Positions 7,043 through 16,279 of a stretch of DNA of 45,850 nt are shown one piece after another. The position numbers and the translations under genes are program-made. Positions within the stretch are counted from its first letter, which is position 1. Each line of letters opens with the position of its first letter. Below the pieces are notes generated by a model. That model made no database searches, was not told where the DNA came from, and saw only the letters and a program-made list of their open reading frames with translations. Source of the DNA: CAUPWF01 sp964369755. GTDB taxonomy: Bacteria; Bacillota; Clostridia; Lachnospirales; Lachnospiraceae. The stretch spans positions 1-45,850 of the forward strand of contig CAYJFY010000016.1 in NCBI GenBank assembly GCA_964369755.1. Direction: 5' to 3'.

Positions 7043-8266
7043 ATGAAACAAGTAATAGGTGGAATTACAAAACCAAAAGGGTTTGAAGCGGCTGCAGTTG
7101 CAGCAGAGATTAAATATAAAAATCGTACAGATATGGCGTTAGTCTATAGCCAAAGTCCTTGCGAAGTTGCAGGAACATTTACAAAAAATATCGTGAAGGC
7201 TGCCCCGGTAAAATGGGATCAAAAGGTAGTGGCGGACGGAGTGAAGTCGCAAGTTGTTGTGGTAAACTCTGGAATTGCCAATGCTTGCACAGGAAAGCAA
7301 GGAGAAGAGTACTGCAAGCAGACAGCGGAGGCAGTAGCGAAAGCATTGCATGTGAATGAAGATGGGGTGTTAATCGGTTCTACAGGCGTAATTGGAATGC
7401 AATTGCCGATTGAGCGAATTGTGGCAGGAATCAAATGTTTGGCAGGAGCGAAAAGTGCTACGATAGAAGCGGGTACAGCGGCAGCGCAAGCAATTATGAC
7501 AACGGATACTTGTAAGAAAGAGATTGCTTACGAGGTGGAGATTGAAGGGGTTACCGTTACGGTAGGTGGTATGGCCAAAGGATCGGGAATGATTCACCCT
7601 GACATGTGTACCATGTTGAGTTTTGTTACGACAGACGCGAACATTTCTAGAGAAGCATTGAAGCAAGCCATGAGTGATGATGTGGAAGATACATACAATA
7701 TGATATCAGTAGATGGGGATACATCCACCAATGATACGGCTTTGGTTATGGCAAATGGTATGGCGGGTAATCCAATCATAGAAGTTGGAACAGAGAACTA
7801 TCAGAAGTTTTGTCAGGCATTGCATGAGGTGAATGAATATCTAGCAAAGCAAATGGCGGGTGATGGAGAAGGGGCTACTGCATTGTTTGAAGTCCAGGTA
7901 GTGGGAGCAGCAACCAAAGAACAAGCGAAGGTGATTAGTAAGTCAGTGATTACTTCCAATTTGACTAAGACTGCAATTGCAGGGCATGATGCAAACTGGG
8001 GGAGAATCTTGTGTGCAATGGGCTATTCAGGAGCAACATTTGACCCAGAGAAGGTGGATTTGAAATTCCAGAGCAGTGCGGGTAGCATCGAAATTATACG
8101 AGATGGTGTTGCGGTGGATTATAGTGAGGATGAGGCAACAGAAATCCTATCCAAGGAACATGTGATAGCAATTGCAGACTTGAAATTAGGTGCTGAGAGT
8201 GCAACAGCATGGGGCTGCGACTTAACACACGGATATATTGATATCAACGCAGATTATAGAAGCTAG
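7043..8266 (+). CDS. argJ: glutamate N-acetyltransferase / amino-acid acetyltransferase (ArgJ)
   Basis: A 407-residue precursor of the self-cleaving ArgJ. It moves the acetyl group from N-acetylornithine to glutamate, and bifunctional members also use acetyl-CoA. The autocleavage block reads KGSGMIHPDMCTML; cleavage is expected before the Thr, which becomes the nucleophile of the beta chain. Cys occupies the position before Thr where Ala or Gly is more common. Other blocks are NSGIANACTG, GSTGVIG, DGDTSTNDT and GHDANWGRI. The start is ATG 7043 with AAGGAG upstream. Whether it is mono- or bifunctional cannot be read reliably from sequence. The neighbouring GNAT gene would matter most if it is monofunctional. 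Confidence 0.96.
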   Translation: MKQVIGGITKPKGFEAAAVAAEIKYKNRTDMALVYSQSPCEVAGTFTKNIVKAAPVKWDQKVVADGVKSQVVVVNSGIANACTGKQGEEYCKQTAEAVAKALHVNEDGVLIGSTGVIGMQLPIERIVAGIKCLAGAKSATIEAGTAAAQAIMTTDTCKKEIAYEVEIEGVTVTVGGMAKGSGMIHPDMCTMLSFVTTDANISREALKQAMSDDVEDTYNMISVDGDTSTNDTALVMANGMAGNPIIEVGTENYQKFCQALHEVNEYLAKQMAGDGEGATALFEVQVVGAATKEQAKVISKSVITSNLTKTAIAGHDANWGRILCAMGYSGATFDPEKVDLKFQSSAGSIEIIRDGVAVDYSEDEATEILSKEHVIAIADLKLGAESATAWGCDLTHGYIDINADYRS

Positions 8267-8305
8267 ATATAAGAATAAAAATAGTAGAGGATAGAGGATA
8301 TAAAA

Positions 8306-9202
8306 ATGACAGATGGAATGAAGAAATATTTAGGGAAGGCAGAGGTATTAATTGAGGCGCTGCCATATATTCAAAGATTTAATCGTAAGATTATTGTAGT
8401 AAAATACGGTGGAAGTGCCATGGTAGACGAGGAATTAAAGAAACAAGTAATTCAAGATGTTACCCTGCTTAAGTTAGTAGGATTTAAGCCGATTATCGTA
8501 CATGGTGGAGGAAAGGAAATCAGTCGTTGGGTTGGTAAGGTAGGCATGGAGCCACAATTTATCAATGGACTGCGTGTGACAGATGAGGAGACTATGGAAG
8601 TTGCCGAGATGGTACTGAACAAGGTGAATAAGAGTCTGGTTCAAATGGTACAAGAGCTTGGAGTAAAAGCAATCGGAATCAGTGGAAAAGATGGCGGATT
8701 ACTGAAGGTTGAGAAGAAGTTATCCAATGGAGAAGATATTGGATTTGTTGGAGAGATTACAGAAGTGAATGGAGAAATCATCAAAGACCTATTAGAAAAA
8801 GATTTCTTGCCAGTCATCTGTCCAATTGGAATGGATGATAATTTCCAGACTTATAATATCAATGCAGACGATGCGGCTTGTGCAGTTGCACGCGCGATGG
8901 GAGCGGAGAAGTTGGCTTTCTTAACAGATATAGAGGGTGTATATAAGGATCCAAGTGATCCGTCTACACTTATCTCAGAGTTAACGATTGATGAGGCGAA
9001 AGAATTAATTGGAGACGGATATATCGGAGGTGGTATGTTGCCGAAGATTCATAACTGTATCGATGCCATTGAAAATGGTGTGTCTCGAGTTCATATCCTC
9101 GATGGAAGAATTGCACACTGTCTGTTACTTGAGATATTCACCAATAAGGGAATTGGAACAGCGATTCTAGAGAATAACGAAACGAAATTCTATCAGCAAT
9201 AA
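8306..9202 (+). CDS. argB: acetylglutamate kinase
   Basis: A 298-residue kinase that phosphorylates N-acetylglutamate, the second step of the acetylated arginine route. KYGGSAM (the Gly-rich loop), VHGGGKEIS (substrate site), NINADDAA and TDIEGVY are typical amino-acid-kinase blocks. The extended N-terminus (about 25 residues before the first strand) is the kind seen in arginine-inhibited enzymes, where this helix links dimers into hexamers; feedback inhibition is therefore inferred. The start at ATG 8306 follows an AGAGGAT box. argB is the last clear arg gene here. argD and argF are absent from the window. Confidence 0.96.
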   Translation: MTDGMKKYLGKAEVLIEALPYIQRFNRKIIVVKYGGSAMVDEELKKQVIQDVTLLKLVGFKPIIVHGGGKEISRWVGKVGMEPQFINGLRVTDEETMEVAEMVLNKVNKSLVQMVQELGVKAIGISGKDGGLLKVEKKLSNGEDIGFVGEITEVNGEIIKDLLEKDFLPVICPIGMDDNFQTYNINADDAACAVARAMGAEKLAFLTDIEGVYKDPSDPSTLISELTIDEAKELIGDGYIGGGMLPKIHNCIDAIENGVSRVHILDGRIAHCLLLEIFTNKGIGTAILENNETKFYQQ

Positions 9203-9207
9203 GTGTA

Positions 9208-9225
9208 TTTGAATAAAAATCCAAT
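9208..9225 (+). promoter_or_regulatory. ARG-box-like site before the DMT transporter gene
   Basis: These 18 bases (core TTTGAATAAAAATCCAAT) match 15 of 18 positions of the Bacillus ARG-box consensus. They lie 40 bases upstream of the transporter start, and overlap a weak promoter-like TTGAAT (9209-9214), 18-base spacer, CATACT. The site is AT-rich, so a chance match is possible. Confidence 0.35.
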
Positions 9226-9264
9226 CATTGGACATACTTTCTAAAATATAAGAGGAGGTGTCAG

Positions 9265-9705
9265 ATGATTGGTTTTTTTATTGCAATGATTTCGGGTGCA
9301 TTGATGAGTATACAGGGCGTTTGGAATACACAAGTAACGAAGACTACAGGGATGTGGGTTTCTAATATGTGGGTGCAGTTTTCTGCCTTTGTGTTCTGTA
9401 TAATCTTGTGGGCAATTATGGGACGAGAAAGCATAGGGACTCTCGCAAAGGTAGAACCTAAGTATATGCTATTGGGAGGGGTGCTAGGCGCGGGAATTAC
9501 TTGGACTGTGATCCGAAGTATGGATCAATTAGGTCCTGCCCGGGCTGCATTAGTGATTGTTGTGACACAATTGCTAGTTGCATATCTCATTGAATTGTTC
9601 GGTTTGTTTCAGGTGGACAAACAACCATTTGAATGGAAAAAATTATTGGGGCTGGCACTAGCATTTGTAGGAATCTGGATATTTCAGAGCGGAAAAAGTG
9701 GATAA
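9265..9705 (+). CDS. DMT-superfamily small membrane transporter (YdcZ/DUF606-like)
   Basis: A 146-residue, very hydrophobic protein with about five transmembrane segments, the usual size of the DUF606/YdcZ half-EamA proteins. The N-terminus (residues 2-22) is a helix with Gly-Ala-Leu-Met spacing, followed by QGVWNTQV, GGVLGAGITW and ARAALVIVVTQLLVA, which resemble the family. It ends with a helix and a short GKSG tail. It follows argB by 62 bases and may be read through from the arg operon or driven by its own promoter overlapping the ARG-box-like site. The transported compound is unknown; export of arginine or a related compound would be a guess from position. GAGGAGG precedes the ATG. Confidence 0.75.
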   Translation: MIGFFIAMISGALMSIQGVWNTQVTKTTGMWVSNMWVQFSAFVFCIILWAIMGRESIGTLAKVEPKYMLLGGVLGAGITWTVIRSMDQLGPARAALVIVVTQLLVAYLIELFGLFQVDKQPFEWKKLLGLALAFVGIWIFQSGKSG

Positions 9706-9722
9706 ATCTTAAATATTTGCCG

Positions 9723-9751
9723 TTGCCAGAGGGGAGCGCCTATGCTATGAT
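9723..9751 (+). promoter_or_regulatory. predicted promoter of comEA-comEC
   Basis: -35 TTGCCA (9723-9728), a 17-base spacer and -10 TATGAT (9746-9751), about 40 bases before the comEA start. A second overlapping set (TTGCCG, 18 bases, TATGCT) is also possible. Confidence 0.55.
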
Positions 9752-9790
9752 TCAGGAACAACTAACGTGAAGAAAAGAAAGGAGTAGCCT

Positions 9791-10441
9791 ATGATAAAAC
9801 GGCCAAGCATAGTGGTTTGGAGTTTGGCGCTGATTAGTGTAATTCTAAGTTTCACTGGATGTGGAAGTGGAGAAGATGAGCATAATATGAATTCAGTACA
9901 AATTAGCGCGGACCAAGAAGCGAAGGATGAAGGAACAGAAGGAGACCTTCAGGAAAAGACAGGTGAGAGTGTTGCAGTTGATGAAAAATCAGAGGAAAGC
10001 ATAGCAGAGGGAATTTCAGTATATGTATGTGGTGCAGTAGTTGAACCAGATGTATATGAGTTGGAAGAGGGAGATCGAATCATTGATGCAATTGAAATTG
10101 CAGGAGGGATGACAGAGGAGGCCAGTCCTACATACCTCAATCAAGCGGAGTCCCTGGTGGATGGACAGAGAGTTTATGTTCCAACCAACGAAGAAGTAGA
10201 AGAATCTAGTACAAATCTTATATCAAGTGAGTCTCAATCACAAGAATCTCAGAAAACAAACTTAAATACAGCGACCAAAGAAGAGTTGATGACCTTGCCA
10301 GGCATTGGAGAATCCAAAGCAGATGCAATTATCAAATACCGTGAAGAACAGGGAGGCTTTGAATCCATTGAAGATATTCAAAATATCTCAGGAATCAAAT
10401 CAGGTGTATTTGATAATATAAAGGAACATATTATTGTATAA
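9791..10441 (+). CDS. comEA: ComEA-family DNA-binding protein, predicted lipoprotein
   Basis: A 216-residue competence protein that binds incoming DNA at the cell surface and passes it to ComEC. The signal sequence ends in a lipobox, SFTGC, with Cys24, so it is probably a lipoprotein; classical ComEA has an uncleaved N-terminal membrane helix. An acidic Ser/Glu linker (about 30-70) follows. Next come a SLBB domain (about 75-133, VYVCGAVVEPDVYEL to GQRVYVP) and a double helix-hairpin-helix domain at the end (NLNTATKEELMTLPGIGESKA onward, written here in part). GGAG precedes the start ATG by about 8 bases. The 3' end overlaps the predicted start of comEC, suggesting coupled translation. Confidence 0.9.
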   Translation: MIKRPSIVVWSLALISVILSFTGCGSGEDEHNMNSVQISADQEAKDEGTEGDLQEKTGESVAVDEKSEESIAEGISVYVCGAVVEPDVYELEEGDRIIDAIEIAGGMTEEASPTYLNQAESLVDGQRVYVPTNEEVEESSTNLISSESQSQESQKTNLNTATKEELMTLPGIGESKADAIIKYREEQGGFESIEDIQNISGIKSGVFDNIKEHIIV

Positions 10442-12605
10442 AAGCAATCGAAGATTAGGAGAGTTGCTCTTATATTGGGTGAAGGGAAGATATATTCTAG
10501 GAGCATTTGGAATTGCTGTGGTTGTTTTGGTGTTTGTAATATCAGTTCTTTTACCAAGGGGAGTGGATACAGAAGTAAAAGAACAGTATCTGAGATTGGA
10601 AGGTGTTGTATATGAAATTGAGACAACAGAGTATTATCAACGACTCTACATAGAGGGGGAGGGAAGACGGTGGATTGTTTATGATGATACATTCAAAAAA
10701 CTTGCACTCGGGAATACGATAGTGGTAGGTGGGATGCTTCAACCATTTGATGCGGCGAGAAACCCAGGGAATTTTGATGCAAGAGAGTATTATCGAATAA
10801 AAGGGATTTTTGCAAGTGTCTGGGCTGACTCTGTTGAAGTGGTCGATGAATCCGTGTTTTTTGTTCGGGAAGGGTTACGAACCATTCGATTAAAAGCGGT
10901 TACATTCATCTATCAGTTAGCAGAGCCAGAGACAGCAGCCTTTCTGGTGGCAATTATGTTTGGAGAGAGTCAGGGAATTGATGAAGTACAGGAAGAAATC
11001 TATCAGAAGGTAGGGTTAGGTCATATATTTGCAATATCGGGATTGCATATATCGATTCTTAGCCTCTTTGTCTATCAATTCATTAGAAAATGCAGTGGTT
11101 CCTATGTAATGGCGGGAATTGGTGGAGGGATATTCTTGATTCTCTATGTAGTGATGACTGGAGGAGCTACCTCTGCGATCCGCGCGGCAATTATGTTTGG
11201 GGTGAGGATAGGGGGAGACGTTACAGGGAGAGTATACAATCTACGGACTGCGGTTTCATTGGCTTGTATTTTTATTCTAGGCGGCAATGAAAGACTTTTG
11301 TACGATAGTGGATTTCTTCTATCATTTAGTGCGATCTTAGGAATTGCTTTTGTAGCACCGAGTATGGACAATCTGACATCCTCTAAATTCTGGAATAAAA
11401 TGATATCGAATCTAATGACTAGTTGGGGGATTCAATTAGCACTTCTTCCAGTTCTATTGTTTTATTTTTATGAAAGTTCCCCGTATTCTATCTTATTAAA
11501 CCTTATTGTGATTCCATCTATGACCATTCTTTTGACGCTAGGGATTGCAGGGCTAATCCTGGGTATCATCTGGACGCCTATTGGTGAGTTGATATTCTTT
11601 TTCTGTGACCTGATTCTAAATGTGATTGATCAAATAAGCCAATGGGCCTTGTCACTGCCATTTTCTAGACTGATTAGTGGTCGGCCTCTGATTATCTGTA
11701 TCATCATTTATTATATTCTCTTGGTTATCATCATATTTCTACAAGAAAAAAATAAAAAAGTTTGGATTGCAAGCTTGTTATTACCTCTTTTATGTTTTGT
11801 TCGAGGCGGGACGAGTGAGCTAGAGATTTCGATGCTAGATGTGGGGCAGGGGGAGTGTATCTATATCAGAGGACCTAAGGGGAATCATTATCTCATCGAT
11901 GGAGGAAGCACGGATATCAAAGAGGTTGGGAGATATCGAATTGAGCCATTTCTGAAATCAGAAGGAGTTTCTAGGATTGATTATGTGTTCCTTAGTCATG
12001 GGGATGGAGATCATGTCAATGGAATTATAGAGGTGATGGAACGAAAGGATCGGGGAGTAGAGATTGGTACGATTGTATTATGTGATCGGAACTATCATGA
12101 TGAATTTTTTTTACATATAGTCAAGCTTGCCAAGGAACAGGGGATAGAAGTTTTGGAAATGAAGGCAGAAGATATGCTTATGGAAGGGGAATTAAAAATA
12201 GAGTGTTTAGGGCCAAATGAAGAATATAGTGGAGAGATTGGAAATGATAGTTCCTTGATATTGGGAATTGAGTATGAAGAGTTTGGCATGTTATGTACAG
12301 GGGATATAGAGAGTAAAGGAGAAACAGCCTTAATCAATACGCTTGAAGAGGAACCACGAAGTTTTGATGTTCTCAAGGTGTCGCATCATGGCTCACAAAC
12401 ATCTTCCACAGAGGAGTTACTAAAATTAGTGGAATCTAGGATTGCAATTATCTCTGCAGGTATAGACAATTCCTATGGACATCCTCATGAAGAGGTTATC
12501 AGTAGATTGGAGACATATGGTAATTATGTGTATCAAACGAATGAAAACGGGCGTATCCAGATACGATATGATGAAGGGAAAATAGAAATAAACAAGTTTT
12601 TTTGA
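10434..12605 (+). CDS. comEC: ComEC/Rec2-family DNA-uptake channel protein
   Basis: A 723-residue polytopic membrane protein, the proposed channel that moves single-stranded DNA into the cell during transformation. Order: an N-terminal membrane pair and soluble OB-like domain (about 1-140), the Competence domain with several helices (about 150-450, including GLGHIFAISGLHISILS), and a C-terminal metallo-beta-lactamase domain with SHGDGDHVNG and VSHHGSQTSS. These metal-binding residues look intact, consistent with the proposed nuclease activity. The start is uncertain: TTG 10434 gives an 8-base overlap with comEA, while TTG 10464 sits close behind AGGAG. It forms a transformation module with comEA, but no other competence gene is here. 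Confidence 0.92.
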   Translation: MYKSNRRLGELLLYWVKGRYILGAFGIAVVVLVFVISVLLPRGVDTEVKEQYLRLEGVVYEIETTEYYQRLYIEGEGRRWIVYDDTFKKLALGNTIVVGGMLQPFDAARNPGNFDAREYYRIKGIFASVWADSVEVVDESVFFVREGLRTIRLKAVTFIYQLAEPETAAFLVAIMFGESQGIDEVQEEIYQKVGLGHIFAISGLHISILSLFVYQFIRKCSGSYVMAGIGGGIFLILYVVMTGGATSAIRAAIMFGVRIGGDVTGRVYNLRTAVSLACIFILGGNERLLYDSGFLLSFSAILGIAFVAPSMDNLTSSKFWNKMISNLMTSWGIQLALLPVLLFYFYESSPYSILLNLIVIPSMTILLTLGIAGLILGIIWTPIGELIFFFCDLILNVIDQISQWALSLPFSRLISGRPLIICIIIYYILLVIIIFLQEKNKKVWIASLLLPLLCFVRGGTSELEISMLDVGQGECIYIRGPKGNHYLIDGGSTDIKEVGRYRIEPFLKSEGVSRIDYVFLSHGDGDHVNGIIEVMERKDRGVEIGTIVLCDRNYHDEFFLHIVKLAKEQGIEVLEMKAEDMLMEGELKIECLGPNEEYSGEIGNDSSLILGIEYEEFGMLCTGDIESKGETALINTLEEEPRSFDVLKVSHHGSQTSSTEELLKLVESRIAIISAGIDNSYGHPHEEVISRLETYGNYVYQTNENGRIQIRYDEGKIEINKFF

Positions 12606-12685
12606 AAAATTAAAAAAAAATAAAGGAAATCACAGTGTTTTGTCGAATATGTAGTGTAGAGGAGTTATCGGGAGAGGAGGGTGTC

Positions 12686-14440
12686 ATGCATTATTCAGAA
12701 GAGTTGATTGAAGAGGTTCGCAACAGAAGTGACATTGTGGATGTGATTTCTGGATATGTGAATCTTCAGAAAAAAGGAAATAATCATGTGGGACTATGTC
12801 CGTTTCATAATGAAAAAACACCTTCTTTCTCTGTGAATAGACAGAGGCAGATCTACCATTGCTTTGGATGTGGAGCTGGTGGGAATGTGATCACTTTTGT
12901 GATGGAATACGAGAACTATTCCTTTCCAGAAGCATTGAAATATCTAGCAGATCGGGCAGGGGTCGATTTGCCAGAGATAGAATATTCGGAAGAGGCTAAA
13001 AAACAAGCCAACGAAAAAAGTATCATATTGGAGATGAACAAGTTGGCTGCTAATTATTTTTACTTGCAGCTAAAAAGCGAAAGAGGGAAGCGTGGGTACC
13101 AATATTTTATAGACAGGAAACTTTCTGAGCAGACGATTAGGGAATTTGGATTAGGATATGCCAATAATTTTAGCAATGATCTATATCAATATCTAAAATC
13201 TAAAGCATATTCGGATGATATCATCCGCAAATCAGGTTTGGTTAATATCGATGATACAAAGGGGATTTATGATAAATTCTGGAATCGAGTCATGTTTCCG
13301 ATTATGGATATCAATAAGCGAGTCATCGGTTTTGGTGGACGGGTTATGGGTGATGGTATGCCAAAGTACTTGAATTCGCCAGAAACTCCTGTATTTGACA
13401 AGAGTAGAAACCTCTACGGAATTCATAGTGCTAGAACATCGAGAAAGTCATACTTTATCTTGTGTGAGGGATATATGGATGTGATTGCCTTGCACCAAGC
13501 AGGGTTCACCAATGCAGTTGCCTCACTCGGTACAGCATTCACCCATGGACAGGCTATGCTCATCAAGAGATATGTGCAGAAGGTATATCTAACTTATGAT
13601 TCAGATAAGGCGGGTACGGCTGCTGCATTGAAGGCAGTACCGATTCTAAGAGAAGTTGGGGTATCGGCAAAGGTTGTTCGAATGGATCCGTATAAGGATC
13701 CAGATGAGTTTATCAGTAATCTAGGTGCGGAAGCATTTGAAGAAAGAATTGCAGGTGCGAGAAATGGTTTTATGTATGGATTAGAGGTTCTTGAGCAAGA
13801 ATATGATATGAACTCACCAGAAGGGAAAACATCATTTTATCAAGAGGTTGCTAGACGCTTGATTCAATTTGAGGAGAAACTAGAGCGAGATAATTATATC
13901 GAGGCAGTTTCCAAGGCATATAAAATAGATTTGGGTGGATTGAATAAATTGGTTGCGACGGCAGCAGTGAAAAAGGGCTTAGCGACACCGACCAATCGAC
14001 CGAGGGAAACATTATTTCGACAACAACAAAAATCAGACCCGACATTGGCTCCACAGAAAATCTTACTCACAATGATTACAACAGATATGAATCATTATCA
14101 TAAGGTGAAGAAATACCTCTCACCGTCTGATTTTACGAATCCGCTCTATTGTGATGTGGCAAAAATATTGTTTGAACAATTGGAGTCAGGAGAGATGAAT
14201 CTTGCAAAATTGATCAATAATTTTACCGATGAGGAAACTCATAGAGAGGTGACTAGCCTCTTTCACTCGGAGATTCGGGAATTGGAATCGAAGCAAGAAG
14301 AGGAGAAGGCTCTAAAGGAAAATCTGATAAAGGTGAAGAAATATAGTGTTGAGAAAAGATATGAAGAGGCAGTAGATATTGCTGAATTACAGAGTTTGGC
14401 TGAAGAAAAACGAAAATTACAAGAGTTGGAAAGACTTTAG
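12686..14440 (+). CDS. dnaG: DNA primase
   Basis: A 584-residue primase that makes RNA primers at the replication fork. The N-terminal CHC2 zinc site is CPFHNEKTPSF followed by HCFGCGAGG. The TOPRIM core shows EGYMDVIALHQAGF and DSDKAG (metal-binding acids). The C-terminal part is the helical DnaB-binding region. The frame is open from a GTG at 12635, but AGGAGG at 12675-12680 is 5 bases before ATG 12686, and the HYSEELIEEVRNRSDIVDVI start is the family's. It is followed by rpoD after 15 bases, the dnaG-rpoD core of the macromolecular synthesis operon. rpsU, which often precedes it elsewhere, is replaced here by comEC. Confidence 0.96.
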   Translation: MHYSEELIEEVRNRSDIVDVISGYVNLQKKGNNHVGLCPFHNEKTPSFSVNRQRQIYHCFGCGAGGNVITFVMEYENYSFPEALKYLADRAGVDLPEIEYSEEAKKQANEKSIILEMNKLAANYFYLQLKSERGKRGYQYFIDRKLSEQTIREFGLGYANNFSNDLYQYLKSKAYSDDIIRKSGLVNIDDTKGIYDKFWNRVMFPIMDINKRVIGFGGRVMGDGMPKYLNSPETPVFDKSRNLYGIHSARTSRKSYFILCEGYMDVIALHQAGFTNAVASLGTAFTHGQAMLIKRYVQKVYLTYDSDKAGTAAALKAVPILREVGVSAKVVRMDPYKDPDEFISNLGAEAFEERIAGARNGFMYGLEVLEQEYDMNSPEGKTSFYQEVARRLIQFEEKLERDNYIEAVSKAYKIDLGGLNKLVATAAVKKGLATPTNRPRETLFRQQQKSDPTLAPQKILLTMITTDMNHYHKVKKYLSPSDFTNPLYCDVAKILFEQLESGEMNLAKLINNFTDEETHREVTSLFHSEIRELESKQEEEKALKENLIKVKKYSVEKRYEEAVDIAELQSLAEEKRKLQELERL

Positions 14441-14455
14441 ATTAAGGAGAATTAC

Positions 14456-15577
14456 ATGGAAGAGAATATTGAAAAATTTCAAGAAAAATTAGCAGAAGTC
14501 ATTGAGGTTGGAAAAAAGAAGAAAAATATGTTGGAAGAACAAGAGGTCTATGATTTCTTCTCTGAGCTAGAGTTGTCGAAAGAACATCTTGAAAAAGTAG
14601 TGGAAGAATTAGAGCGACAGGGTGTGGAGGTTCTACGTATCCCAGATAGCGAGGCCACAGAGGAAGAGGTGGAGATTGAAATCGAGTTAAGTGAGGAGAT
14701 AGAAGAGATCGATGTAGAAAAAATCGATTTATCTGTTCCAGATGGAATTAGCATTGAGGATCCAGTGCGTATGTACCTGAAAGAAATCGGGAAAGTACAA
14801 CTCTTAAGTGCAGATGAAGAAATTGAATTGGCACAGAGAATGGAGCAAGGGGATGAAGCAGCTAAGAAACGTCTAGCTGAGGCTAACTTACGTCTTGTTG
14901 TAAGTATTGCAAAACGTTACGTGGGACGTGGAATGCTTTTCTTAGATTTAATTCAAGAAGGGAATCTTGGATTGATTAAGGCGGTGGAAAAATTTGATTA
15001 TCACAAGGGATATAAATTCAGTACTTATGCGACTTGGTGGATTAGACAGGCTATCACAAGAGCTATAGCAGACCAAGCAAGAACGATTCGAATTCCAGTT
15101 CATATGGTTGAGACAATTAACAAATTGATTCGAGTACAGCGTCAATTATTGCAAGAACTAGGACGCGAACCATCGGCAGAAGAAACCGCAGAGAAAATGG
15201 AAATTCCAGTGGAGAGAGTAAGGGAAATCCTAAAGATATCTCAAGAACCAGTTTCTCTGGAGACTCCAATTGGTGAAGAAGAAGACAGTCATCTAGGAGA
15301 CTTTATTCAAGATGACAATGTGCCGGTACCAGCGGAAGCAGCAGCACAGGCTTTGCTTAAAGAGCAATTAGATGAGGTTTTGGATACATTGACAGAACGT
15401 GAGGAAAAGGTGCTTAGGCTTCGTTTTGGTATGACAGATGGGAAAGCTAGAACACTAGAAGAAGTTGGAAAAGACTTTAATGTCACAAGAGAGCGTATTA
15501 GACAAATTGAGGCAAAAGCTCTTAGAAAATTACGTCATCCAAGTCGTAGTCGCAAACTAAGAGACTATCTTGATTAG
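14456..15577 (+). CDS. rpoD: primary (housekeeping) sigma factor RpoD/SigA
   Basis: A 373-residue group 1 sigma-70, the SigA size seen in Firmicutes. It has an acidic, Glu-rich region 1.1 (residues 1-100). Region 1.2 is VRMYLKEIGKVQLLS. Regions 2.1-2.4 are DLIQEGNLGLIKAVEKFD and FSTYATWWIRQAITRA, which bind and melt the -10. Region 3 follows, and region 4.2 is the helix-turn-helix LEEVGKDFNVTRERIRQIE, which reads the -35. The start has AAGGAG 7-8 bases upstream. It is co-transcribed with dnaG. Many promoters noted in this window match the TTGACA-17-TATAAT type this protein should recognise. Confidence 0.97.
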   Translation: MEENIEKFQEKLAEVIEVGKKKKNMLEEQEVYDFFSELELSKEHLEKVVEELERQGVEVLRIPDSEATEEEVEIEIELSEEIEEIDVEKIDLSVPDGISIEDPVRMYLKEIGKVQLLSADEEIELAQRMEQGDEAAKKRLAEANLRLVVSIAKRYVGRGMLFLDLIQEGNLGLIKAVEKFDYHKGYKFSTYATWWIRQAITRAIADQARTIRIPVHMVETINKLIRVQRQLLQELGREPSAEETAEKMEIPVERVREILKISQEPVSLETPIGEEEDSHLGDFIQDDNVPVPAEAAAQALLKEQLDEVLDTLTEREEKVLRLRFGMTDGKARTLEEVGKDFNVTRERIRQIEAKALRKLRHPSRSRKLRDYLD

Positions 15578-15586
15578 AGGTTTGGT

Positions 15587-16279
15587 ATGGTGTTATCAAA
15601 GAGATTAGGCGCGGTTGCAAATTTTGTGGATGTGGGAGAACATGTTGCAGATATAGGGACGGATCATGGATATATTCCCATGTACTTGATCCGAAGTGAT
15701 ATCTCTCCCAAAGTATATGCTATGGATGTAAATGAAGGACCCTATCAGATCGCAAAACGTCATATTGAACAAGAAGGGTTATCGAATCAGATTGAAGTAA
15801 GACTTTCGGATGGAATGAAAGAATTACATGTTGGAGAGGCTACGACAATCATCATTGCGGGCATGGGTGGTGGATTAACCTGTAGGCTACTAGAACAAGA
15901 TAGAAGACTTTGGGACTCGTTAAATTATTTGATCCTACAACCACAATCAGAGATTGTAAAAGTGAGAGAATTTTTATTGCTCAATGGTTGGAGAATCATA
16001 GATGAGGATATTGTGTTAGACGAAGGAAAGATATATCCAATTTTAAAATGTCAGCATGGACAAGAGTCCGAGTACTCTTCTACAGAGTTACTGTATGGAA
16101 GGCGACTGATTGAGAAAAAACATCCGATTCTATTAGAATTGGTGAAGAAGAATATAGAACAGAAAGAAAGTGTAAGAGATTTTCTAAAGGGAAAACCGGG
16201 GAAACACATAGAAATGCGACTTGCTGAGTTTAAAAAAGAATTGGAGATGGATTATGAAGTGTTGCGACATTATCAATAG
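15587..16279 (+). CDS. trmK: tRNA (adenine(22)-N1)-methyltransferase
   Basis: A 230-residue SAM-dependent methyltransferase that methylates A22 of tRNA. The SAM-binding motif I is ADIGTDHGYIP near residues 24-34; GTDHGY is characteristic of the TrmK/YqfN family. AMDVNEGPYQIAKRHI is motif II, and IIAGMGGGLT is the next conserved block. The C-terminal part (LEKKHPILL onward) is a short coiled segment. It begins 9 bases after rpoD. The next gene starts inside its 3' end with a 26-base overlap. The pairing of trmK with a Nif3-family gene (yqfN-yqfO in Bacillus) is conserved, which supports both calls. Confidence 0.92.
   Translation: MVLSKRLGAVANFVDVGEHVADIGTDHGYIPMYLIRSDISPKVYAMDVNEGPYQIAKRHIEQEGLSNQIEVRLSDGMKELHVGEATTIIIAGMGGGLTCRLLEQDRRLWDSLNYLILQPQSEIVKVREFLLLNGWRIIDEDIVLDEGKIYPILKCQHGQESEYSSTELLYGRRLIEKKHPILLELVKKNIEQKESVRDFLKGKPGKHIEMRLAEFKKELEMDYEVLRHYQ

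Noticed and set aside
7139..7779. Several overlapping open frames within argJ on both strands
   Set aside because: argJ covers the region with a clear family match; the others show no start signals or conserved motifs.
9265..9705. A truncated EamA transporter pseudogene
   Set aside because: The 146-residue length is normal for the DUF606-type half-size family, and the frame, ribosome site and ends look intact.
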